Below, one piece after another: positions 6,317 through 12,985 of a stretch of DNA of 24,654 nt. The position numbers were made by a program, and so were the translations under genes. Positions within the stretch are counted from its first letter, which is position 1. Each line of letters starts with the position of its first letter. Source of the DNA: Deltaproteobacteria bacterium (GTDB taxonomy: Bacteria > Desulfobacterota > Desulfobacteria > Desulfobacterales > Desulfatirhabdiaceae); assembly GCA_021778975.1 (NCBI GenBank), contig JAJYBO010000008.1, forward strand, positions 1-24,654. The letters run 5' to 3'. The notes below the pieces were generated by a model. It was not told the DNA's origin, searched no databases, and was given only the letters and a program-made list of their open reading frames with translations.

Positions 6317-8929
6317 ATGGCCATGAGAAAACTCCGTGATATCTTCAGGAATCTGCTGAAAAGGAAATCATCATCTGAAGAAGATCCGGCGCTTGTCGAA
6401 AGACTTCGTGTGGCGTTCAAGGAGCGGTATCACAACTTTAAACTGCTGTTGAGCGCCAACAATCGCTGTCTGGAAGTGATGGCGGAAATGGAGCAGGCGC
6501 TTCAGGGGGATCGGATGTTCGGAATGCCGTTTATCCGCTCCAGCGCCACGTCCATTTCCGTCAATGTATTTCGAATGGTCCAGAATCTTCATCAACTGGC
6601 CCCCCAGAAATATCTGGAATTGGACGAGAGGTTCACCGCTATCCAGAAAGCCATTGACGGTATTCTCGACCCGCCCCGCGGCATACCCGATGTTCGGATG
6701 GCGCTTCCTCTGAGCGCGCTGGACCGGGATATGACCGATGTTGCGGGTAGCAAAATGGCCAATCTTGGCGAAGTTCGGAACCGGATCCATATTCGGACGC
6801 CTCCGGGCTTTGTTCTGACCTCCGCCGCCTTCAGACGGTTCATGGACTATAACAACCTTCAGACGGAGATTGACCGCCGGTTTCAATCCATTGACAGCGG
6901 TGATATCGAGTCTCTGTATGCGTTCAGCGCGGCGGTGCAGCAGCTTGTGATCCGATCTCGGATCCCCGACGATCTCGAAGCGGTCATTCGAAGCGCCTGG
7001 GAAAATCTCGAAGCCGAAACCGGAGGGCGTATCACCGTAGCGCTTCGCAGCAGCGCGCTCGGTGAGGATGCCGAAGGCAGTTCATTTGCAGGCCAGTACC
7101 GCACCGAACTGAACGTCAGCTTTGAACATGTCTTTCAGGCATACCGGGAAGTCATTGCCAGCAAGTACAGCCTTCAGGCCATTACCTACCGGATGAACAA
7201 AGGGTTCAGGGATGAAGACATCCTGATGTGCGTGGGGTGTCTGGCAATGGTCAGAGCCGTGTCCGGGGGCGTCATCTATACCCGGAGTCCGGTATCCGAT
7301 CAGGATGACCGCATTTTCATCAACGCGGTGTGGGGGCTTCCCAAATCCGTGGTGGATGGCAGCGTGGTCACGGATGTTTTTGTGGTGTCCCGGGGGCCGC
7401 AAGTGGCGCTGATTCACAAATCCATCGGGATCAAGGAGCGTAAATTTGTTTGTTATCCTCAGGAAGGCGTCTGCCGGATGGATGTCAGCGATGAAGATGG
7501 CGCATCGCCGTGTTTGACGGATTTACAGGTCGAACGGCTCGCAGCGTTTGCCCTTCGTATCGAGGCGCATTATGGAACACCACAGGACATCGAATGGGCG
7601 ATTGCCGAAGACGGCGCCATACATATCCTGCAATGCCGGCCATTGCAGCAAATCGCGGTGGCCAGTGCATCCGAACCGGTTGCAGAAGCGGAATTCACAG
7701 ACAGAATCCTGTCTTTCGGCGGTGTGACAGCCAGCCCGGGATGGGCTTCCGGCAGGGTATGCCTTGTGGATCGGAATGTGGATGTACTGGCATTTCCGGA
7801 AGGCGCAGTTCTTGTGGCGCGCCAGGCATTGCCCCGCTGGGCGTCCTTGCTGGGACGGGCTTCCGCGGTGGTGACCGAGCAGGGCGGGTTTGCCGGTCAC
7901 CTGGCAAGTGTCGCCAGAGAATTTGGGACGCCCGCCCTGTTTGGTGTTTCCGGTGCGTTCACCCTGTTCCAGAAGGATCAGGTGATTACGGTGGATGCCG
8001 GTCGCAGAATCATTTATGATGGCGTTGTTCCAATGCCAGAGTGTTCGGAGAAGACCGGCATCCACCGGATGGCGGGCAGCCCGGTGCATGAAATGCTGAA
8101 ACGCGTGGGCGCGCATATTCTGCCGTTGCGATTGCTGGATCCGGACTCGTCGGAATTTCATCCCTCCCGCTGCGCCACATTTCACGACATTACCCGGTTC
8201 GTTCATGAAAAATCGGTCATCGAGATGTTCAATTTCGGAAAAGACCACAATTTTTCAGAACGTTCCAGCAAGCAGCTTTTTTATCGGGTGCCCATGCAGT
8301 GGTGGGTATTGAATCTGGATGACGGATTCAAAGAAGAAGTTTCCGGTAAATATGTCCGTCTGGAGAATATCGCTTCCATTCCCATGCAGGCGTTTTGGAG
8401 GGGATTTGTGTCTATTCCCTGGGAGGGGCCTCCGGCCATTGACCGGAAAGGGCTGATGTCCGTGATGTATCAGTCCACCACCAACACAGCGCTGGCATCG
8501 GATATGCGTTCTGCTTATGCGGAACGCAACTATTTCATGATTTCAAAGCATTATTGCAGTTTGAGTTCCCGTCTCGGATACCACTTCTCGACACTCGAAG
8601 CGCTGGTCGGCGAAAGGCCGCGGGAAAACTACATTGGTTTCCAGTTCAAGGGAGGGGCCGCGGATACGACCCGGAGACTGAAACGCGTTCAGTTTATCGG
8701 CGATATCCTTCAGGAGTTCGGTTTCAGAGTTGAAACGCGGGAAGACCATCTGTCGTCCCGCGTTGAGAATCACGATATGGCCTGCATGGAAAAGCGGCTT
8801 GAAATTCTGGGCTATCTTACGCTGCACACCCGCCAGCTCGACATGATTATGACCCGACCGGCCTCAGTCGCCTACTATGGCCAGAAACTCCGCCAGGATA
8901 TTCAAATGCTGCTTTCTGCGAAAGCGTAA
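6317..8929 (+). CDS. PEP-synthase-like phosphotransferase with atypical C-terminal domain
   Basis: This 870-residue protein resembles pyruvate,water dikinase (PEP synthase) only in its first two domains. Residues 1-130 are helical and unassigned. The ATP-grasp-like nucleotide-binding domain spans about 135-460 (AGSKMANLGEV; VALRSSALGEDAEGSSFAGQ; DIEWAIAEDG..ILQCRPLQ). The swivelling phosphohistidine domain spans about 470-570, with the likely phospho-His at residue 528 (TEQGGFAGHLASVAREFG). The expected PEP/pyruvate-binding TIM barrel, with its catalytic Cys, is missing. Residues about 585-870 form a different domain (for example PMQWWVLNLDDGFKEEVSGK) that I do not recognise. It may transfer phosphate to a non-pyruvate acceptor, as rifampicin phosphotransferases do with the same modules, or be regulatory. 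It is the last gene of the signalling/permease operon, 14 bases after the two-TM gene. Confidence 0.85.
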   Translation: MAMRKLRDIFRNLLKRKSSSEEDPALVERLRVAFKERYHNFKLLLSANNRCLEVMAEMEQALQGDRMFGMPFIRSSATSISVNVFRMVQNLHQLAPQKYLELDERFTAIQKAIDGILDPPRGIPDVRMALPLSALDRDMTDVAGSKMANLGEVRNRIHIRTPPGFVLTSAAFRRFMDYNNLQTEIDRRFQSIDSGDIESLYAFSAAVQQLVIRSRIPDDLEAVIRSAWENLEAETGGRITVALRSSALGEDAEGSSFAGQYRTELNVSFEHVFQAYREVIASKYSLQAITYRMNKGFRDEDILMCVGCLAMVRAVSGGVIYTRSPVSDQDDRIFINAVWGLPKSVVDGSVVTDVFVVSRGPQVALIHKSIGIKERKFVCYPQEGVCRMDVSDEDGASPCLTDLQVERLAAFALRIEAHYGTPQDIEWAIAEDGAIHILQCRPLQQIAVASASEPVAEAEFTDRILSFGGVTASPGWASGRVCLVDRNVDVLAFPEGAVLVARQALPRWASLLGRASAVVTEQGGFAGHLASVAREFGTPALFGVSGAFTLFQKDQVITVDAGRRIIYDGVVPMPECSEKTGIHRMAGSPVHEMLKRVGAHILPLRLLDPDSSEFHPSRCATFHDITRFVHEKSVIEMFNFGKDHNFSERSSKQLFYRVPMQWWVLNLDDGFKEEVSGKYVRLENIASIPMQAFWRGFVSIPWEGPPAIDRKGLMSVMYQSTTNTALASDMRSAYAERNYFMISKHYCSLSSRLGYHFSTLEALVGERPRENYIGFQFKGGAADTTRRLKRVQFIGDILQEFGFRVETREDHLSSRVENHDMACMEKRLEILGYLTLHTRQLDMIMTRPASVAYYGQKLRQDIQMLLSAKA

Positions 8930-9025
8930 GGCTTTTCCAATGCTACGGGAAGCGCCAATGGAACACCAGTCACTTGTCAGCGGCGACCTGAATTTATATT
9001 TTGTTTGGCGGTTTGAATTGGAATT

Positions 9026-9328
9026 TTATATATTTTTTCTCTGCCCGTGAATATGCAGCTTGAATCCCAGCGCGTGAGTTACCTTCAAAATCGTCGCAAA
9101 GCTCGGATTTCCCTCGCCGGAAAGTGCTTTGTACAGACTCTCACGGCCCAACCCGGTGTCCTTGGCAAGTTGGCTCATACCACGGGCGCGGGCGATGGTA
9201 CCAAGCGCTTTGGCGATGAAGGCTGCATCGTCGCCAGCTTCTTCCATGCAGGCTTCAAGATACAGGATCATGTCTTCCTCGGTTTTAAGATATTCAGCGC
9301 TATCCCATTTGCGCAACTTTAATGTCAT
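9026..9328 (-). CDS. HigA-type addiction-module antitoxin (helix-turn-helix)
   Basis: This 100-residue protein is of the antidote type that follows a small RelE/HigB-like killer protein. The N-terminus (LRKWDSAEYLKTEEDMILYL) is typical of this subfamily. A Cro/CI-like helix-turn-helix lies at about 50-88 (RGMSQLAKDTGLGRESLYKA). It would bind and neutralise the toxin and repress its own operon. GGAGGA precedes the ATG, overlapping the stop of the toxin remnant directly upstream, as in intact modules. The antitoxin reads as complete although its toxin has lost its N-terminus, so it may now be a solitary regulator or an anti-addiction factor. Confidence 0.88.
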   Translation of the reverse strand: MTLKLRKWDSAEYLKTEEDMILYLEACMEEAGDDAAFIAKALGTIARARGMSQLAKDTGLGRESLYKALSGEGNPSFATILKVTHALGFKLHIHGQRKNI

Positions 9329-9337
9329 ATCGTCCTC

Positions 9338-9535
9338 CTACAATTTACTCGCCAGTTGTAGCGCTGTCTTGATATCTTTGCTCTGTGTAGACTTGTTGCC
9401 TCCCGCCAGCAAGATCAACAGTTCTATGCCGCGCTGCACGAAATACACTCGATAGCCCGGCCCATAGTGAATTCGCATCTCCGATATACCTTCACCCACC
9501 GGCGAGCAATCACCGAAATTGCCATCTTCGGCCCG
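9338..9535 (-). pseudogene. N-terminally truncated HigB-type toxin
   Basis: Reading the minus strand from 9535 down to the TAG at 9338-9340 gives about 65 codons matching the C-terminal two thirds of the HigB/RelE-like killer family: GNFGDCSPVGEGISEMRIHY, then GPGYRVYF, then LLILLAGGNKSTQSKDIKTA. The N-terminal ~35 residues expected in this family (the F..WL..LkD..A segment) are absent. Upstream, the reading frame runs into the 3' end of a group II intron on the opposite strand. No start codon with a ribosome site is evident in frame. The toxin is probably inactive. It ends a few bases before the antitoxin start, in the normal toxin-antitoxin order. Confidence 0.82.
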
Positions 9536-9546
9536 GTAGCCTACAT

Positions 9547-9617
9547 GAACCGTCCGGTGCGAACCCGCATGCCAGGTGGTGTGGGGGCTGGGGATTTAAA
9601 ACCCCCGACTACCCGAT
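9547..9617 (+). mobile_element. Group II intron 3' remnant (domains V and VI)
   Basis: The plus strand can fold into a domain-V-like hairpin. ACCGTCCGGTGCG (9549-9561) pairs with the segment 9566-9580 through a four-base loop, leaving a two-base bulge (TG, 9570-9571) and one C-A mismatch. The next segment forms a domain-VI-like hairpin (GGGG 9590-9593 with CCCC near 9602-9606) with an unpaired A at 9611 before the end ACCCGAT. The layout GGTGGTGTGGG followed by a G-rich/C-rich stem and CTACCCGATT matches, from memory, the 3' ends of many bacterial group II introns. The rest of the intron, including a reverse transcriptase, is absent, so this is a deletion scar. Confidence 0.72.
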
Positions 9618-10048
9618 TCGGCTTCGTCCTTTCGCGCTCTGCAGAGTGCGTCGATTGCGTCAATAAACCATTCCGGAAGATGCTCGGGCAACTCGTCAGG
9701 CTCTTCGGAAGCCCTCCGGAGCATCTCAAAAAACCACACTCGCTTCGGATGGCGTCCGTTCTCTGGGGTTCGAACGCGAACCGTGCGAGAGCCTTCTAGT
9801 GCATCGAAATGAACAAGAAACTCGGTCTCAGGGTCGTAAACATCGAGCATACCGAGAACCTTTGTGTCGCCAAGTTTCTCGAAATAAGCACGCGGCCCGT
9901 ACATCACCTGCGTGCCTTCGTCACCACGCGTCAATCCCACGACGCCTCGCCCGGAGGTAGCGAAGCCATCATAGGCAAAGAAGGCGACAAAATCCCACTC
10001 CTGTAGAACCTCATTCACAAAATTGGGAAGTGTTTTCATTTGTCTCAT
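9596..10048 (-). CDS. Hypothetical protein, 150 residues, C-terminus provided by intron scar
   Basis: I do not recognise this family. The protein appears soluble, with an N-terminal helix (LPNFVNEVLQEWDFVAFFAY), a beta-rich middle and an acidic, helical C-terminal third (EPDELPEHLPEWFIDAID). No signal peptide or metal motif is visible. I chose the ATG at 10048 because AGGGGG lies about seven bases upstream; an ATG at 10066 has no such site. The last six residues (SGSRGF) and the stop lie within the group II intron remnant, so the original end has been replaced. It lies 30 bases after typA on the same strand and could be cotranscribed, though its neighbours suggest an accessory locus. Confidence 0.6.
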   Translation of the reverse strand: MRQMKTLPNFVNEVLQEWDFVAFFAYDGFATSGRGVVGLTRGDEGTQVMYGPRAYFEKLGDTKVLGMLDVYDPETEFLVHFDALEGSRTVRVRTPENGRHPKRVWFFEMLRRASEEPDELPEHLPEWFIDAIDALCRARKDEAESGSRGF

Positions 10049-10078
10049 TGAAAAAGCCCCCTGCATTTCAGAAAACCA

Positions 10079-11917
10079 TCACTCCATATCTTTTAGTTTG
10101 GCGGCGCGGATGGTATGCCGTTTATGAGCTTCCAGAACGGTTTTCCGAAGCCGGATGGATTTGGGGGTCACTTCCACCATTTCATCATCCCGGATAAAAT
10201 GAATGGCCCGCTCCAGCGTCATGGGTTTGATGGGCGACAGCAGCACATGGTCGTCTTTTCCGGAGGCCCGCATGTTGGTCAGTTTCTTTTCCTTGCAGAC
10301 GTTGACGTTGATATCGTTGTCCCGGTTGTGTTCGCCGACAATCATGCCTTCATACACCGGCGTTCCAGCCACGATACAGAGCTGACCACGAGGCTCCAGA
10401 TTAAACAACGCATACGGCACCGCAACCCCCTGACGGTCCGACACAATGGAGCCGGTAAACCGGGTGGGGAAATCACCCCGATATTCTTCATATCCGAAAA
10501 AATAAGAATTCATGATGCCGGTACCTTTGGTATCCGTCAGAAATTCATCACGATATCCGATCAACGATCTGGACGGAACACTGAATTCAATCCGAACCCG
10601 GCCCTTGCCGTTATTGACCAGGTTGATCATCTTCCCTTTGCGGTTCGACAGCTTTTCAGTGACAACGCCCAGAAAACTTTCATCGCAATCCACGAAAAAC
10701 CGCTCGATCGGCTCGAGCTGCTTGCCGTCCTTATATTTGAGGATTACCCGAGGTCTGCCGACACACAATTCAAACCCTTCCCGGCGCATGGTTTCAATGA
10801 GAATGGCCATCTGAAACTCCCCCCGGCCCTTGACCACAAATACCTCCTTGTTGTCGGTTTCCTCCACCTTGATGCCAACGTTCATCAGGGTCTCTTTGAA
10901 CAGTCGCTCCCGGATCTTGCTGGATTGAACGTATTTGCCCTCCTTGCCGCTGAACGGCGAGTTGTTGATGCTGAATTCCATGGACACCGTAGGTTCATCC
11001 ACGGTAATTCGCTTCAGGGCCTTGGGGAAATTACGGTTGCAGATCGTATCACCGATTTTGACATCCTCGATGCCGGACAGCACGATAATGTCTCCGGGAT
11101 CCACCTGGGAGGCTTCATTGAACGTAAGCCCCTGATAGGTCTGAAGCCGCGTCACTTTGAGGGGGTTATGATGTCCCTGGTCATCAATGCAGGCAAGGCT
11201 GTCATTCGACTGAACCCGGCCGTTGACAATTTTCCCAATGGCCAGCCTGCCCAGATAATCGGAATATCCCAGATCCGACACCAGCATCTGAAACGGCTCC
11301 TCCGGATCATAGGCCGGAGCGGGTATCTTTTCGATAATGAGATCCAGCAGCGGATGCAGGTTGACGCCCTTTTCATCGAGAGTATTCTGTGCCACCCCTT
11401 CCCTGCCGATGGCGTACATCAGAGGAAAGTCGAGCTGATCTTCATCGGCATCCAGATCAATGAACAAATCATAAATTTCATCGAGGATTTCAGCGGGTCT
11501 GGCGTCCTTGCGATCAATCTTGTTGACCACCACGATCACCGGAAGCCCGGCTTCGAAGGTTTTTTTCAACACAAACCGGGTCTGAGGCAATGGGCCTTCG
11601 GAAGCATCCACCAGCAGCAGCGCGCCATCGGCCATTGACAGCGCCCGCTCCACCTCCCCTCCGAAATCGGCATGACCAGGGGTATCAATGATATTGATTT
11701 TAATGCCTTTCCAGAGGACGGAGCAGTTCTTTGCGGCAATGGTAATCCCCCGCTCACGCTCCAGATCCATATTGTCCATGATACGTTCACTGACATCCTG
11801 GTTTTCGCGAAACAGACCGCATTGCCGGAACATGGCATCTACCAGCGTGGTTTTACCATGATCAACATGGGCGATAATGGCGATATTGCGAATATGTTCA
11901 TTCTTCTGAGACTTCAT
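10079..11917 (-). CDS. typA: Translational GTPase TypA/BipA
   Basis: This is a ribosome-associated GTPase of 612 residues, close to the usual ~607. It shows the P-loop AHVDHGKT (16-23), the switch II motif DTPGHADFGGEVER, the NKID guanine-specificity motif and the family's C-terminal region (GRGEFQMAILIETMRREGFE; SLIGYRDEF). In other bacteria BipA assists 50S assembly and growth under cold and other stress. I chose the ATG at 11917; a TTG at 11929 is in frame, but the GAGGA lies almost against it and fits the ATG better, with a spacing of 13. A hairpin after the preceding minus-strand gene separates it from read-through, so it may have its own promoter, which I could not place with confidence. 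Confidence 0.96.
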   Translation of the reverse strand: MKSQKNEHIRNIAIIAHVDHGKTTLVDAMFRQCGLFRENQDVSERIMDNMDLERERGITIAAKNCSVLWKGIKINIIDTPGHADFGGEVERALSMADGALLLVDASEGPLPQTRFVLKKTFEAGLPVIVVVNKIDRKDARPAEILDEIYDLFIDLDADEDQLDFPLMYAIGREGVAQNTLDEKGVNLHPLLDLIIEKIPAPAYDPEEPFQMLVSDLGYSDYLGRLAIGKIVNGRVQSNDSLACIDDQGHHNPLKVTRLQTYQGLTFNEASQVDPGDIIVLSGIEDVKIGDTICNRNFPKALKRITVDEPTVSMEFSINNSPFSGKEGKYVQSSKIRERLFKETLMNVGIKVEETDNKEVFVVKGRGEFQMAILIETMRREGFELCVGRPRVILKYKDGKQLEPIERFFVDCDESFLGVVTEKLSNRKGKMINLVNNGKGRVRIEFSVPSRSLIGYRDEFLTDTKGTGIMNSYFFGYEEYRGDFPTRFTGSIVSDRQGVAVPYALFNLEPRGQLCIVAGTPVYEGMIVGEHNRDNDINVNVCKEKKLTNMRASGKDDHVLLSPIKPMTLERAIHFIRDDEMVEVTPKSIRLRKTVLEAHKRHTIRAAKLKDME

Positions 11918-11940
11918 AATGTAAAACAATTCCTCATTAA

Positions 11941-11971
11941 AATATTGACGTCTTCATTGATTTCACGTCAA
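11941..11971 (-). terminator. Candidate terminator after the secreted beta-rich protein gene
   Basis: On the minus strand TTGACGT (11965-11971) pairs with ACGTCAA (11945-11951) across a 13-base loop and is followed by TATTTT. The left arm overlaps the stop codon of the gene at 11968-12795. The stem is short (7 bp) and only moderately GC-rich, so termination may be partial and typA could still receive read-through. Confidence 0.5.
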
Positions 11972-12795
11972 CGGGTTAACGTAAATGAACCGCTGTCATC
12001 AACGATACCGTTGACGGAAAGTGCATAATTGCCACTCAGGGTATTTCCTGATAGGGTGCAGTTGGTAAGGGTTAGCTTAAGACTCAAACCATATAATGTA
12101 TAATTTCCCTGAATAGTAGCCGTTCCATTATTGATGGTTCCAGATAAAACAATACCACTCAGACTTCCGAGGCTGGTTCCCGTCACACTGACCGTCCCCT
12201 GAATTGCCGTTCCACTCTGTGTCAATTGGGCGCTCAGCCCTCCGCTGGAGCTTGAAGCGCCGGAACTGTACCAGTTGCCTGAATAGTTTCCGGTAAAATT
12301 CGTGCTGGACGACGACACCGTCACCTGCACAGACGATGCGATCAGTGTATCCACATCGAGTTGGCGATTGGGGGTGAAATCAAGTCCAAAATAGAATGTA
12401 TAGCTACCTTCCGGAAGCGTGCTGTTCAGAACATCGAATCCGGAAAACGCCGTCGCCGAAGCCTGGACACAGGTCACAATTCCCGGCGTCCACCCTCCCG
12501 GATACACATACGAATAAAATCCCGCGGATGTGTAAGCCACAACCCACCAGTCCGCCAGTTGACCGGCTTTGCTACCGGGCGACAGACCGATACTGACTGT
12601 CAACGGCGTCGAAGGTGAAACCGTGAGCGGTCCGCTGGAGCCATTGACCAGAATGCTGGGTTGTAACGGCGAATCGGCTACGACCTGATCCATCAAAGAT
12701 GCGGCATGGAGCATTTGCGGAACCCCCAATACAGCCACCGTTACGATGACAAGATATATCCGGATGGATATTGAACAACTCATCATTTTGTTCAT
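11968..12795 (-). CDS. Secreted beta-rich protein of unknown function
   Basis: The 275-residue protein has a Sec signal peptide (about 1-31: charged start, hydrophobic YLVIVTVAVLGVP, cleavage likely after LHA). The mature N-terminal half resembles an extracellular beta-sandwich (ILVNGSSGPLTVSPSTPLTV; then TLPEGSYTFYFGLD). The C-terminal half (about 168-275) is a Gly/Ser/Thr-rich string of short strands in the style GNYSGNWYSSG, TQSGTAIQGTVSV, LSGNTLSGNYAL, which resembles small beta-barrel domains found in many Desulfobacterota surface proteins. I see no enzyme motif. AAGGAG lies eight bases before the ATG. Location in the periplasm or outside the cell is likely; function unknown. Confidence 0.75.
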   Translation of the reverse strand: MNKMMSCSISIRIYLVIVTVAVLGVPQMLHAASLMDQVVADSPLQPSILVNGSSGPLTVSPSTPLTVSIGLSPGSKAGQLADWWVVAYTSAGFYSYVYPGGWTPGIVTCVQASATAFSGFDVLNSTLPEGSYTFYFGLDFTPNRQLDVDTLIASSVQVTVSSSSTNFTGNYSGNWYSSGASSSSGGLSAQLTQSGTAIQGTVSVTGTSLGSLSGIVLSGTINNGTATIQGNYTLYGLSLKLTLTNCTLSGNTLSGNYALSVNGIVDDSGSFTLTR

Positions 12796-12926
12796 AATGG
12801 CATCTCCTTTTGTAATTTCTCGGGAAAATGGACAGCGGTTACGGTAACTGTGAAAATATCCAGTGGATCAGGGGAAAATGGCCAAACCGTTTGCGGAGTT
12901 CCGTGGCGAAAGCGGGTGGAGGTGAA

Positions 12927-12963
12927 GGCGTGAAAGGATTTCTTTCTACTTCCTTTTCACGCC
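12927..12963 (-). terminator. Strong hairpin downstream of ppdK, candidate terminator
   Basis: GGCGTGAAAGGA (12927-12938) pairs with TCCTTTTCACGCC (12951-12963) with one unpaired T, giving a 12-bp GC-containing stem and a 12-base loop. It follows the ppdK stop at 12986. It lacks a clean U-tract on the minus strand, so it may be a terminator, an mRNA 3' stabiliser, or both. Confidence 0.5.
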
Positions 12964-12985
12964 TCCGCGTTTTCATTAAACTCAA

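Noticed and set aside
6317..8929. Calling the gene a true PEP synthase (ppsA)
   Set aside because: The C-terminal PEP-binding barrel and its catalytic Cys region are not visible, unlike in ppdK in the same window.
10115..11638. 507-codon plus-strand reading frame antisense to typA
   Set aside because: It lies wholly within typA, is His/Phe/Ile-rich as expected for an antisense shadow of a conserved gene, and has no recognisable domain.
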